Shown piece after piece: positions 1 through 10,868 of a stretch of 12,949 nucleotides of DNA; position 1 is the stretch's first letter, and the number at the start of each line of letters is the position of its first letter. This DNA is from Candidatus Saccharimonadota bacterium. GTDB lineage: Bacteria > Patescibacteriota > Saccharimonadia > Saccharimonadales > Saccharimonadaceae. Position numbers and translations under genes: made by a program. The stretch lies in NCBI GenBank assembly GCA_020428185.1, contig JAGQNH010000005.1, positions 1 through 12,949 of the forward strand. The letters are read 5' to 3'. Below the pieces are notes generated by a model, which ran no database searches, was not told the origin of the DNA, and worked only from the letters and a program-made list of their open reading frames with translations.

Positions 1-1710
1 GCAACAACTGGCGGTACGCCGACCATTGCTGCAATCGGAGATGATACCAATAAAAACCTCAATATCACTACCAAAGGCACTGGTACTGTAAAGATTAACA
101 ACGTCGATACGGCAACCATCAGCGATACTCAAACCCTTACCAATAAAACTCTCGTCAGTCCAAAAATCGGAACTTCGATCCTTGATACAAGCGGCAACAT
201 ACTGCTGTCTCTCGCCCCTTACGCGAGTGCAGTCAACTACCTTCGCCTTGCCAACAGGGGAACCGGGCTAAATCCCTATCTGCTAGTAGACGGCGCAGAC
301 TCTAACATCGACTTACAAATCAACCCTAAAGGTTCTGGTGGTCTGATGTTCTACGTAACTACCGGCCAAACACCAACCATCAAAGCAGATGGTGCAGATG
401 CAAATCACAATCTTAATCTCGTACCGAAGGGAACCGGTACAGTAAAAGCGAACGGTGTGGATGTCGTTACTGTCTCTGGCACGCAGACTCTAACGAACAA
501 AACTCTCACTGCACCAAAAATAGATTCCATTAAGGACGCCAATGGCAATACTCAGCTTCACTTCACAAATGTTGCAAGTGCTGCAAATTACCTCACTATT
601 GCCAATAGTGCAGCCGGCAGCTTACCTAGTCTACAATCCACTATGTCAATGCGATTCATCAATGCAAGCGCTGGCTACTGGGAATGGCGCAACGACAACG
701 GTGTCGCATTCATGGTGAAGGCCGATACGGCAGCAACTGTTAATTACCTAAGGATTACGGGCTCTACATCAGGCAATAACGTTGAGCTTATCGTAAGTGG
801 CTCAGACCCTGCGGACGCCGGCATACAGTTGCGCACTAGGGGCAGTGGTCAGGTACTCGTGAATAACGTGCCTGTTGTTACCACCACAGATACACAATCG
901 CTCAGCAACAAAACACTCGTAAGTCCAATTGTCTACAGCGGAGCTGGCTCGGCAAATCTTTCAACTGCCAGCGATGCGGCTGACGCCAACCTAAACATTT
1001 ATTCTAAAGGCAATAGTTATGTTGTTTTGAATAATGGCTACGGCGTCGCCTTTAAGGCGAATGCCCTTACTTCGTCTGTCAACTTCTTGCAGGCTACTGC
1101 TACGGCAACTGGCTCTGCGCCTGTTTTGTACGCAACTGGCACCGACACAAACATCGGCATTAACTTATACCCCAAAGGCTCGGGTACGGTCAATGTAAAC
1201 GGTGTCGATGTCGTCACTGTCTCTGGCACGCAGACTCTTACCAACAAGACTCTAACAAATCCAATAATGAATCAAATCATGGACACCGTGAATAATGGCG
1301 TGGTTGCCGTATTCACCGGGTCTGGCGCAAGCCCAACCGCTTTTCATAGGTTTTACAATGCCGTCGGGGCCGGCACAGCAACCGTTTTGCTTACCGCTGA
1401 GGGTTCAGCCACTAATATAAACCAGCGATTCTACCTAAAAGGAACTGGTCAATTCCAAATATACATTCCCACCGGACAAACAACAGCCACAGTTTCCGGT
1501 ATTGGTGCCGACGGTAATACGAATCTCAATTTAACTTCTCAAGGCACAGGCGTCGTTCAGGCCAACGGCAACACTGTCCTATCTGGCGTAGCCGTACCCG
1601 CCACCGCCACCTCAACTGGCAAGCAGCACCAAGTTGCCTGCGATGGCAGCTATATATACTACTGCATAGCCGACAATACGTGGGTGCGGGCTGCGGTCGG
1701 CAGCTGGTAG
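1..1710 (+). CDS. Phage tail-fibre-like repetitive structural/surface protein (5' partial)
   Basis: The frame is open from base 1 to the TAG at 1708-1710, giving 569 residues with the N-terminus outside the window. It is built from repeated beta-rich modules. Four copies of a T(Q)(T/S)L(T/S)NKTL signature begin at codons 124, 478, 889 and 1225, that is 118, 137 and 112 residues apart. Each follows a (P)KG(T/S)G..V..N.V segment. A second sub-repeat (NYL...G..P.L...G.D.NI.L...KGSG) lies between them. The last ~35 residues contain YIYYCIADNTWVRAAVGSW, which resembles the C-terminal tip found on many phage tail-fibre and metagenomic virion proteins. There are no transmembrane segments in the visible part, and the composition is rich in Thr, Ala, Asn and Gly. 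Likely role: an elongated receptor-binding or adhesive fibre, either from a prophage edge or a cell-surface protein. No other phage gene is visible downstream. Confidence 0.7.
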   Translation, partial: ATTGGTPTIAAIGDDTNKNLNITTKGTGTVKINNVDTATISDTQTLTNKTLVSPKIGTSILDTSGNILLSLAPYASAVNYLRLANRGTGLNPYLLVDGADSNIDLQINPKGSGGLMFYVTTGQTPTIKADGADANHNLNLVPKGTGTVKANGVDVVTVSGTQTLTNKTLTAPKIDSIKDANGNTQLHFTNVASAANYLTIANSAAGSLPSLQSTMSMRFINASAGYWEWRNDNGVAFMVKADTAATVNYLRITGSTSGNNVELIVSGSDPADAGIQLRTRGSGQVLVNNVPVVTTTDTQSLSNKTLVSPIVYSGAGSANLSTASDAADANLNIYSKGNSYVVLNNGYGVAFKANALTSSVNFLQATATATGSAPVLYATGTDTNIGINLYPKGSGTVNVNGVDVVTVSGTQTLTNKTLTNPIMNQIMDTVNNGVVAVFTGSGASPTAFHRFYNAVGAGTATVLLTAEGSATNINQRFYLKGTGQFQIYIPTGQTTATVSGIGADGNTNLNLTSQGTGVVQANGNTVLSGVAVPATATSTGKQHQVACDGSYIYYCIADNTWVRAAVGSW

Positions 1711-1731
1711 CCACCCCTGCTCAAACAACTA

Positions 1732-1759
1732 TTGCTAGTATTTTTTGGCCAAGTATGCT
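1732..1759 (+). promoter_or_regulatory. Putative sigma70-type promoter for the RRM gene
   Basis: TTGCTA (1732-1737) and TATGCT (1754-1759) are separated by 16 nt in the gap after the fibre-like gene. A start site a few bases downstream would give a leader of about 100 nt before the ATG at 1870. The -10 is imperfect, so this is only moderately supported. Confidence 0.4.
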
Positions 1760-1869
1760 TTAATTAAGTTGTTCAGAAGCATGCGCCTAACAAGTGATTC
1801 CTTTGGTATCCCTACAGCCGCAATCGGTCGATCTGACATTATTAGTACATAGAAGAGAATCACAGTTAC

Positions 1870-2124
1870 ATGGCATCACAAAATTTGTTTGTTGGTAGCC
1901 TGGCATTCGCAACAACTGACGATGGCCTCAAAGCTCATTTTGAGCAAGTTGGACCAGTAGTCAGCGCCCGTGTTATCACGGACCGCGAAACAGGTCGCAG
2001 CCGCGGGTTTGGCTTCGTCGAATTTGAAAGCGACGATGACAACCAAAAAGCGGTTGACCAGCTAAACGGCAAAGAACTTGATGGTCGCACGATTAACGTT
2101 AGTATCGCACGACCTAAGAACTAG
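1870..2124 (+). CDS. Single-RRM RNA-binding protein
   Basis: The 84-residue protein is almost entirely one RNA recognition motif. RNP2 is LFVGSL (residues 6-11) and RNP1 is RGFGFVEF (45-52), with the aromatic residues that stack on RNA bases in place. The beta4 end (INVSIARP) is followed by a two-residue tail (KN), with no glycine-rich extension. It resembles the small Rbp proteins of cyanobacteria and other bacteria, which bind single-stranded RNA and are often cold-inducible. Binding of cellular RNA is expected from the family; the targets are unknown. The start is the first ATG in the frame. No good Shine-Dalgarno sequence precedes it, only a weak purine stretch at 1851-1858. The gene is alone, between the fibre gene and a hairpin terminator, and its long leader could hold temperature- or RNA-dependent control. 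Confidence 0.93.
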   Translation: MASQNLFVGSLAFATTDDGLKAHFEQVGPVVSARVITDRETGRSRGFGFVEFESDDDNQKAVDQLNGKELDGRTINVSIARPKN

Positions 2125-2141
2125 AACCGATTACACAACCC

Positions 2142-2171
2142 AATATACCCCGTCAAATGACGGGGTATATT
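2142..2171 (+). terminator. Hairpin terminator after the RRM gene
   Basis: A 14-bp perfect inverted repeat (2142-2155 and 2158-2171) with core ACCCCGTCA/TGACGGGGT lies 17 nt after the RRM stop. No long T-run follows, only an AT-rich stretch (ATATTGG), so termination may be weak or factor-assisted. The next promoter starts at 2187. Confidence 0.6.
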
Positions 2172-2186
2172 ATATTGGCACAAAAG

Positions 2187-2216
2187 TTGACAATATACTA
2201 CAAAAAATGCCATAAT
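2187..2216 (+). promoter_or_regulatory. Sigma70-type promoter for the monooxygenase gene
   Basis: A consensus -35 TTGACA (2187-2192) is followed after 18 nt by CATAAT (2211-2216, five of six consensus bases). Transcription from about 2223 gives a leader near 49 nt carrying AGGAG (2261-2265). Confidence 0.65.
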
Positions 2217-2271
2217 TCCGTTATCCTGTTATTTCATGCAATATTAGGCATGCTTATGTGAGGAGTTCTTA

Positions 2272-3789
2272 ATGGCTACACCAGTAGAAGTACAGGTGCT
2301 TATCATCGGTTCTGGGTTTTCCGGTATCGGTATGGGCATCAAGCTACAAAAAGCTGGTATCAAAGACTTTGTGATACTTGAAAAAGCCCACGAATTCGGC
2401 GGTACCTGGAGAGACAACGTCTATCCAGGCATCGCCTGTGACGTTCCCGCTCATCTGTATTCGTTCTCATTCGAACCAAATCCAAACTGGTCTCGGATGT
2501 GGGCGCCCGGTGGAGAAATCCAGGAATACCTTGTTGCCGTGGCCGACAAGCACCGTCTGCGCAAGCGCACTGTGTTTGGCGCCAAGGTAGCGAGCGTTAT
2601 CTGGGATGACTCTATGTACCGTTGGCACGTTTGCACAGACGAAGGTCGTGAGTACGTTGCTCAATTCGTCGTCTCTGGCGTCGGAGCACTGCACGTACCC
2701 TCGGTCCCGGATATCCCGGGTCGCAAATCATTTCACGGTGACCAATTCCATACATCAGCATGGGATAGCACCGTCGATCTGCGTGGCAAACGTGTTGCAG
2801 TTGTCGGTACGGGCGCAAGCGCGATTCAGGTCGTACCGGGAATCATCGATGAAGTCGATTCCCTTACCCTGTTTCAACGCACGCCCGCCTGGGTTGTGAC
2901 GCGACCTGACTGGAAAATCCCGAGCCTTGTTCGCTTCGGCTACAAGTGGCTTCCCGGTACGCGTCTCGCGACACGTCTCGGTATTCACTTGTGGCAAGAA
3001 TCCATCGGCGAGGGTATGACTCGACATCAGCAGCTACTGAAACTCATTGAGTTTTTAAGCAAGCGTGATATCAACAACAAGATATCCGACCCCGAGCTGC
3101 GCCGCAAACTTACCCCCACCTACTCGGCTGGCTGTAAGCGAATCGGCTTCGCAGTCGGTTTCTACGAAGCACTCGACAATCCAAAATCAAGTGTCGTCAC
3201 AGATTCCATCTGCAACGTCACCGAAAACGGACTTGTCACACGAGACAGCAACGGCAAGGAATCACTGCACGAGTTTGATGTCATCATTTGGGCAACAGGC
3301 TTTCACGTCGCCGACTCGTATCGCTACATGGGTACGATTGAAGGCAGAGGCGGAAAAAACCTTGTCGAGATGTGGGACAAGACTGGCATGGACGCACACC
3401 GTGGCATCACGGTAGCAAATATGCCCAATCTGTTCTTCCTGCTCGGTCCAAATACAGGGCTCGGACACAATTCGGTCGTCATCATGATCGAAGCGCAGAT
3501 TCGTTACGTCATCGAGGCGATCAAGGCAGTCAAGAAGCAAGGCGCGGAAGCGCTAGAGCCGACCGCTGAAGCACAGTCGAGATACAACGAATGGGTGCAG
3601 CATGAGCTTGCACATACCGTTCAGAATACTGGTGGCTGTATGAGCTGGTACATCGATGAACACGGCAAAAATCGTGTCCTGTGGCCCGGTCATACTGGCG
3701 CATATCGACGAGCAGTGCGTTCGCTCAAGCAAGAAGAGTACACCTTCTCTGGCTCAAACAAAACGCACCGCAAATCAGCATCACCATAA
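2272..3789 (+). CDS. Type I Baeyer-Villiger / flavin-containing monooxygenase
   Basis: The 505-residue protein has two Rossmann folds: an FAD-binding GSGFSG (13-18) and an NADPH-binding GTGASA (179-184). The Baeyer-Villiger fingerprint FxGxxxHxxxWD is complete at 154-165. GGTW...YPG with Cys56-Asp57 (residues 43-57) and an ATG motif (341-343) are also present. Family members use NADPH and O2 to turn ketones into esters or lactones, or to oxidise sulfides; the substrate cannot be read here. The start has AGGAG six bases upstream. The length is normal and no catalytic motif is broken. It stands alone between its own promoter and a strong terminator. The sequence looks richer in G+C than its surroundings (35 of 60 bases in 2641-2700, against 20 of 60 in 12121-12180), which is compatible with lateral acquisition. 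Cytosolic; there is no signal peptide. Confidence 0.93.
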   Translation: MATPVEVQVLIIGSGFSGIGMGIKLQKAGIKDFVILEKAHEFGGTWRDNVYPGIACDVPAHLYSFSFEPNPNWSRMWAPGGEIQEYLVAVADKHRLRKRTVFGAKVASVIWDDSMYRWHVCTDEGREYVAQFVVSGVGALHVPSVPDIPGRKSFHGDQFHTSAWDSTVDLRGKRVAVVGTGASAIQVVPGIIDEVDSLTLFQRTPAWVVTRPDWKIPSLVRFGYKWLPGTRLATRLGIHLWQESIGEGMTRHQQLLKLIEFLSKRDINNKISDPELRRKLTPTYSAGCKRIGFAVGFYEALDNPKSSVVTDSICNVTENGLVTRDSNGKESLHEFDVIIWATGFHVADSYRYMGTIEGRGGKNLVEMWDKTGMDAHRGITVANMPNLFFLLGPNTGLGHNSVVIMIEAQIRYVIEAIKAVKKQGAEALEPTAEAQSRYNEWVQHELAHTVQNTGGCMSWYIDEHGKNRVLWPGHTGAYRRAVRSLKQEEYTFSGSNKTHRKSASP

Positions 3790-3793
3790 CAGG

Positions 3794-3830
3794 ATGGCTC
3801 AAGCGACAACCTCGCTTGAGCCATTTTTTT
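3794..3830 (+). terminator. Strong rho-independent terminator
   Basis: A perfect 13-bp stem (3794-3806 with 3812-3824), a CAACC loop and a run of seven T (3824-3830) begin five bases after the monooxygenase stop. The convergent PGPGW gene ends at 3836, so the hairpin may also stop that transcript, although the opposite strand has no clear U-run. Confidence 0.92.
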
Positions 3831-3835
3831 CGCAA

Positions 3836-4198
3836 TTATTTAGCACCAAAGATAGGCAATGGAGAGTCTACCCAATCGAGACCCAAAGCAAAGAAATGAT
3901 TAATAATACCGTACGCATTCAGTAGCCATAACGTCACCACGACCACAGCAGCCGTCATAAGCCAAAATGATGCCTTCACCAAAGGGGCTTGACTAGAGAG
4001 CCAATTCTCCCACGCGTCATATTTACCTCTCGAATATTTCAGTAGTCGGATAGCCCAATCGTACTCAGTAGACAACAGACCGAGAGCTGCAAAAACTGTA
4101 AGCCATCCAGGTCCTGGGTATGGAATCATGACGATACCTGCGCCAAGTAATATACCGCCAAAAAGTGTCACGAAATATTTTCTTATTCGTCGTTTCAT
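3836..4198 (-). CDS. PGPGW-type small transmembrane protein
   Basis: The 120-residue membrane protein carries the family hallmark PGPGW at 28-32 inside YPGPGWLTVFAALGLLSTEYDWA. Hydrophobic segments lie at about 8-26, 33-44 and 76-98, and the N-terminus is basic (MKRRIRKY), which suggests it stays cytoplasmic. This matches the 'putative transmembrane protein PGPGW' family, whose role is not established. The gene is convergent with the monooxygenase gene and divergent from the DUF3052-like gene. The start ATG has no Shine-Dalgarno sequence. Instead a TATACT box ends seven bases before it, so the mRNA may be leaderless. The 14-bp palindrome at 4198-4211 overlaps this promoter. Confidence 0.85.
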   Translation of the reverse strand: MKRRIRKYFVTLFGGILLGAGIVMIPYPGPGWLTVFAALGLLSTEYDWAIRLLKYSRGKYDAWENWLSSQAPLVKASFWLMTAAVVVVTLWLLNAYGIINHFFALGLDWVDSPLPIFGAK

Positions 4199-4211
4199 AT
4201 ACTTAAGTATA
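4198..4211. promoter_or_regulatory. Leaderless -10 box within a perfect palindrome
   Basis: TATACTTAAGTATA is a perfect 14-bp palindrome touching the start codon of the PGPGW gene. Read on the - strand it supplies a -10 TATACT (4211-4206) with only 7 nt to the ATG. The symmetry could mark an operator or could simply reflect AT-rich promoter sequence. The -35 region is weak. Confidence 0.4.
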
Positions 4212-4248
4212 CATCATCATAGCCATAGGCTCATTTGCTATATAGATA

Positions 4249-4254
4249 TATAAT
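4249..4254 (+). promoter_or_regulatory. Leaderless -10 box for the DUF3052-like gene
   Basis: A consensus TATAAT ends 6 nt before the ATG at 4261, placing the expected start site at or next to the A of the start codon. No Shine-Dalgarno sequence exists and no good -35 is visible. Confidence 0.5.
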
Positions 4255-4260
4255 AGTATT

Positions 4261-4647
4261 ATGAGCGATACACTAAGAGACAAATTAGGCATCAAAGCAG
4301 GAATGCGACTGTATTGGCACGATATGCCAGCGGCGATCAAGGCAGAGCTCGAAGATGTGGACGAAGTGACCACTATCGTACATGACCCAGAACTCGCAAA
4401 TTTCTTCCATTATTTCGTCACGACAAAGCACCAGGTACAACTGCTGGCGGAGAAATTCCAGCATCTCAAAGGGCCACATCAGATTCTTTGGGTGTCATGG
4501 CCGCACAATACTGCAAAAATCCACAGTGACATCACAGAGCAAGATTTACGTGACGCACTACTGCCGATAGGACTCGTAGACACAAAGTCTTGCTCGATCT
4601 CTGACACATACTCGGGATTGAAGTTTATCTGGCGAAAGGGCGTGTAG
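4261..4647 (+). CDS. DUF3052-like protein
   Basis: The 128-residue soluble protein opens with LRDKLGIKAGMRLYWHDMP and has a central LWVSWP (76-81), then DITEQDLRDAL (90-100) and a C-terminal GLVDTKSCSISDTYSGLKFIW (104-124). This order (LGIK-G-R, LWVSWPK, D-TE, GLVD-K-C, D-WSGLKF) is that of DUF3052 proteins, small cytosolic proteins of unknown function with a Rossmann-like look. Length agrees with the family. It is divergent from the PGPGW gene, with 62 nt between, and its stop is one base from the stop of the convergent ABC permease. Translation probably starts from a leaderless mRNA. Confidence 0.75.
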   Translation: MSDTLRDKLGIKAGMRLYWHDMPAAIKAELEDVDEVTTIVHDPELANFFHYFVTTKHQVQLLAEKFQHLKGPHQILWVSWPHNTAKIHSDITEQDLRDALLPIGLVDTKSCSISDTYSGLKFIWRKGV

Positions 4648-4648
4648 C

Positions 4649-5392
4649 CTATTTCGTCCGTCGCTTGAGCGTCATTGCGCCAAGCACAATCGCACCTACC
4701 GCAAAGGCAATCACAACCCACAAATCACGCCATGCGTCATCGGTAATATCAACATTGTGTACGACAGATTGTAGCGCATCAACCGCATACGTCAGAGGCA
4801 AATAGTACGCAATTGTTTCGAGCGCGTCGGGCATTTTTTCAAGAGGCATCAATAAGCCACAGATTAAGAATTGAGGCAATATCAATGCTGGCATAAACTG
4901 CACCGCTTGAAATTCTGTCTTTGCAAAGGCACTCACAAATACACCAAGTGCCGTACCGAGCAACGCATCAGCCATCGCCATGACTGTCAAAAACCAATGA
5001 GGCCCATCGATATCAAGACCCAGTCCGTACAGCACAAGCGCACTGGCGAGTAACGACTGTACTGCTGCCAATAGCCCAAACGCAAGCATATAGCCGAGCA
5101 CGAGATCTAATTTACCAATTGGGGAGACCATGAGGCGCTCCATAGTGCCACCCGTGCGTTCACGCAACGTCGTAATAGACGTGATAATAAACATTATGAC
5201 AAACGGAAATACACCGAGTAGCGCGGGTGCGATTTGATCGAATACATCCAAATTTACCTCATACAGCCAACGCAAAAGACCCAACAGTATACAGGGTACG
5301 AGGAATATTAATGCGACAGTTCTATGATCATGTGAAAGCTGACGGAGTATCCGCAACGTTGTCGCAAGTGTTGCTCGAAAATGATACATCAT
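4649..5392 (-). CDS. ABC-2 type exporter permease
   Basis: The 247-residue polytopic protein has six hydrophobic segments at about 25-42, 56-75, 100-124, 133-156, 165-183 and 221-241. The cytoplasmic loop RERTGGTMERLMVSPI (77-92) before the third segment is the signature of ABC-2 permeases of the DrrB/NodJ/YadH type, where it couples to the ATPase. LPLTYAVDALQSV (198-210) is also typical of the family. It overlaps the upstream ATPase gene by four bases (ATGA), which implies translational coupling and a two-gene exporter working as a 2+2 complex in the membrane. Likely cargo is a drug, lipid or polysaccharide precursor, but the sequence does not say. A second ATG directly follows the first, so the start is uncertain by one codon. 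Confidence 0.9.
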   Translation of the reverse strand: MMYHFRATLATTLRILRQLSHDHRTVALIFLVPCILLGLLRWLYEVNLDVFDQIAPALLGVFPFVIMFIITSITTLRERTGGTMERLMVSPIGKLDLVLGYMLAFGLLAAVQSLLASALVLYGLGLDIDGPHWFLTVMAMADALLGTALGVFVSAFAKTEFQAVQFMPALILPQFLICGLLMPLEKMPDALETIAYYLPLTYAVDALQSVVHNVDITDDAWRDLWVVIAFAVGAIVLGAMTLKRRTK

Positions 5393-6114
5393 TTATCACC
5401 CTCTGATCGTTTAATCATCTCAACAAACGCATCACCAACACCATGCGTATGCGTCTTCTTAAGAAGCCCAGAACGCGAATCATTCCACAATAGCTTACCG
5501 TCACGAAGAAGCATAAGATACTCACATCGATCCGCCTCATCCATAACATGACTCGAAACAAGCAATGTCTTACCTGTTGCCGCCATAGCCTTAAACATAT
5601 TCCAAAGCTCATTGCGCAGCACTGGATCCAACCCGACTGTCGGCTCATCAAATACAAATACATCCGGGTCTCCAAGTAGAGCAACTGCAAGACTCACTCG
5701 AGCACGTTGCCCGCCCGACAAACTGTCGACAATCTGGTCTCTCTGCTTTTCAAGACGAACATTCTTTAATACTTGATCGATTTGCTTACGAGACGCGTCG
5801 ACCAATGAGCCAAAATAACGCAAATTCTGAACAACCGTCAAATCACCATATACCGCAGGACTCTGGGTAACGTATCCAATCGCCTTGCGCAAATGACGGC
5901 TACCGGCAGCATCTCCAAGCACCCTCAGACTACCCTCTGTCGATTTCTGCACGCCGACAATAGTACGCATCAACGTCGTCTTGCCGCTTCCGCTAGGACC
6001 GATCAATCCTGTGATACTACCTCGTGGCACTTCAAAACTAAGATTATCCAATATAACCTGGCCGTCTTTCTTCACGACCAAATTATCTGCAGCAATTACT
6101 GCGTGATTATTCAT
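5389..6114 (-). CDS. ABC-2 exporter ATP-binding protein
   Basis: The 241-residue ATPase has Walker A GPSGSGKTT (39-47), Q-loop Gln84, signature LSGGQ (132-136), Walker B VFVFDEP (152-158), D-loop GLDP (161-164) and switch His189, so all catalytic elements are intact. It powers the permease encoded immediately downstream. I chose the ATG at 6114 (MNNHAVIAADNLVV), because a longer reading from 6219 would run 89 bases into ligA and add a non-homologous tail. An extended -10 (TGATATAAT) ends seven bases before this ATG, which supports both the start and a leaderless transcript. The gene begins 16 nt after the ligA stop on the same strand, so read-through from the ligA operon is possible as well. 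Confidence 0.93.
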   Translation of the reverse strand: MNNHAVIAADNLVVKKDGQVILDNLSFEVPRGSITGLIGPSGSGKTTLMRTIVGVQKSTEGSLRVLGDAAGSRHLRKAIGYVTQSPAVYGDLTVVQNLRYFGSLVDASRKQIDQVLKNVRLEKQRDQIVDSLSGGQRARVSLAVALLGDPDVFVFDEPTVGLDPVLRNELWNMFKAMAATGKTLLVSSHVMDEADRCEYLMLLRDGKLLWNDSRSGLLKKTHTHGVGDAFVEMIKRSEGDK

Positions 6115-6121
6115 AAGCACA

Positions 6122-6130
6122 ATTATATCA
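6122..6130 (-). promoter_or_regulatory. Extended -10 leaderless promoter for the ABC exporter
   Basis: On the - strand TGATATAAT (TGn plus consensus -10) sits between the ligA stop (6131) and the ATPase ATG, with 7 nt to the start codon. No clear -35 is seen, which is usual for extended -10 promoters. Confidence 0.55.
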
Positions 6131-9250
<3,120 letters not shown>

Positions 9251-9251
<1 letters not shown>

Positions 9252-10129
9252 TAAAACTTACCTTCTGTATCACGCAGGCGCGCGATCCTGTCGTCGAGAG
9301 GTGGGTGTGTGCTAAATAACTTTGCTAAAGTCCCGGGCTTCAATGGATTACTGAAGAACAAATGAGCTGTCGATGTGCTTTGACGTTGCATCGGCCTACT
9401 CGCACTTTTTAATTTTTCGAGTGCACTCGCAAGCCCCTGCGGATCTCTTGTCGTCAGCGCTCCCGTTGCATCCGCCAGATATTCACGCTGTCTACTTACA
9501 GCCATCTGTACAAGCGCTGCAATAATTGGAGCTAAAATAATGACAATAATACCAATAATCATCACAGGTGGGCTAATTTGTCGGTCTCTATTTCCGCCTC
9601 CGAAAAAAATCATCCGCAGTGCAATATCAGACAAAATACCAATCGCACTCACCAAGCCAAAAGCAATCATGCTCACACGAATATCATAATTCTGCACGTG
9701 TCCCATTTCGTGAGCCATGACAGCCTCAAGCTCACGATCGTTCATCGTCTCCAATATACCCGTAGTTGCAGCGACAATAGCATGCTTTGGGTCACGACCA
9801 GTCGCAAACGCATTGGGCGCAGGATCATCGATAATATATACCTTTGGCATCGGTATTCCTATGGTGATAGATAGGTTCTCAACTATACGATAGAGCCGCG
9901 GGTTGTCCCTCTTTTGTATCTCGTGCGCACCCGTAGACATGACGGCCAATTTACTTGCGGCAAAATACTGTATCAGTGCATAGATTGCCGCACCGAGTAT
10001 GGCCCATACCGTAATATACGTATCTCCAAAATACAAACTTGCAACATAACCCAAAGCACCAATAATCCCTATAAATACCGCCATAATAAGGACAGTGTTT
10101 CGCTTATTCGCAGCAATCGCTCCGTACAT
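9251..10129 (-). CDS. htpX: HtpX-type membrane zinc metalloprotease (M48)
   Basis: The 292-residue protein has two N-terminal membrane segments (about 12-32 and 40-60), the zinc-binding HEMGH (140-144), a further hydrophobic pair (about 152-176 and 187-211), the third ligand Glu216 in SRQREYLAD (212-220), and the conserved THPP (274-277) near the C-terminus. DDPAPNAFATG (101-111) is also characteristic. HtpX degrades misfolded or damaged inner-membrane proteins, with its active site in the cytoplasm. Length agrees with the family (about 285-300). The start is preceded by AGGAG at six bases' distance (10136-10140). It lies 16 nt after the lemA-like gene, a common bacterial pairing, and overlaps the next gene by one base. 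Confidence 0.96.
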
Positions 10130-10145
10130 TACTCGCTCCTACAGA

Positions 10146-10718
10146 TTATTTGTCGAAATCAACTTCGACGGGCTTTTCAGCTTTTTCTTTTTCCTTGGCA
10201 TCTAGCTCGAAGAACTCACGAACAACGAACCCAAAGCTTCCTGCAATCAGATTATTTGGAAACATCTGAATCTTCGTGTTGTAATCACGAACACCCGAGT
10301 TGTAGAAGCGTCGTGCTGCCTGAATTTTATCTTCAGTATCGACAAGCTCTTGCTGCAATTCAGAAAAGTTTTGACTTGCCTTCAAGTCAGGATATGCTTC
10401 AGCAACTGCAAAAACGCTCTTCAATGCATCAGTAAGCATATTGTCTGCTTTCGCTGCTTCCTTTGGAGAAGAGCCTGCATTGACAACAGCAGCACGAGCT
10501 TCAGTAACCGCCTGAAATACAGTTTTTTCATGCTTGGCATAACCCTTGACTGTATTGACGAGATTCGGGATTAAATCAACACGTCGCTTCAACTGAACAG
10601 AGATGTCACTCCATGCCTCGTCGACACGATTTCGCAATGTCACCAACGCATTGTACGTAATAACCAAAAACAGACCCAGCACAACCGCAAGACCGACTAC
10701 AATCCAAAGACTTTCCAT
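10146..10718 (-). CDS. lemA: LemA family protein
   Basis: The 190-residue protein has one N-terminal membrane helix (about 3-21) and then a helical-bundle body. It contains the family blocks [18 protein letters not shown] (22-39), [20 protein letters not shown] (41-60), [18 protein letters not shown] (108-125) and [20 protein letters not shown] (139-158), followed by a charged tail. LemA proteins are membrane-anchored with the bundle outside or facing the membrane. Their exact role is unsettled, but they often sit beside HtpX and may act in membrane protein quality control. It is the first gene of the operon: AAGGGG stands 12 nt before the ATG and an extended -10 promoter lies just upstream. 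Length is normal. Confidence 0.95.
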   Translation of the reverse strand: MESLWIVVGLAVVLGLFLVITYNALVTLRNRVDEAWSDISVQLKRRVDLIPNLVNTVKGYAKHEKTVFQAVTEARAAVVNAGSSPKEAAKADNMLTDALKSVFAVAEAYPDLKASQNFSELQQELVDTEDKIQAARRFYNSGVRDYNTKIQMFPNNLIAGSFGFVVREFFELDAKEKEKAEKPVEVDFDK

Positions 10719-10759
10719 GATAATTCAATTCCCCTTGTATCTATTTGATTTACATTTTT

Positions 10760-10768
10760 ATTATAGCA
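10760..10768 (-). promoter_or_regulatory. Extended -10 promoter of the lemA-htpX-ligA operon
   Basis: On the - strand TGCTATAAT (TGn + consensus TATAAT) lies about 41 nt upstream of the lemA ATG, leaving a short leader with AAGGGG. No clear -35. Confidence 0.6.
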
Positions 10769-10831
10769 AACTCAATCTTAAAAATCGATTAAGCCGCCAT
10801 TTGCAAAACCTGCCCTCTGTCCTTTGGACAC

Positions 10832-10861
10832 AAAATCAAAAACCAGTCGCAAGGACTGGTT
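10832..10861 (-). terminator. Rho-independent terminator of tRNA-Leu
   Basis: On the - strand AACCAGTC-CTTGC-GACTGGTT (10861-10841) forms an 8-bp stem followed by TTTGATTTTG. It begins eight bases after the tRNA 3' end and separates the tRNA from the lemA promoter. Confidence 0.75.
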
Positions 10862-10868
10862 CATGGTT

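Noticed and set aside
5389..5391. UGA recoding as in Gracilibacteria/Absconditabacteria
   Set aside because: TGA ends the ABC ATPase gene in a normal ATGA overlap with the permease, and no main gene needs an in-frame TGA to be read through.
9914..10435. + strand open frame of 173 codons
   Set aside because: It is antisense to the well-supported htpX and lemA genes, has odd composition (rich in Ser, Arg, Cys, His) and no ribosome site.
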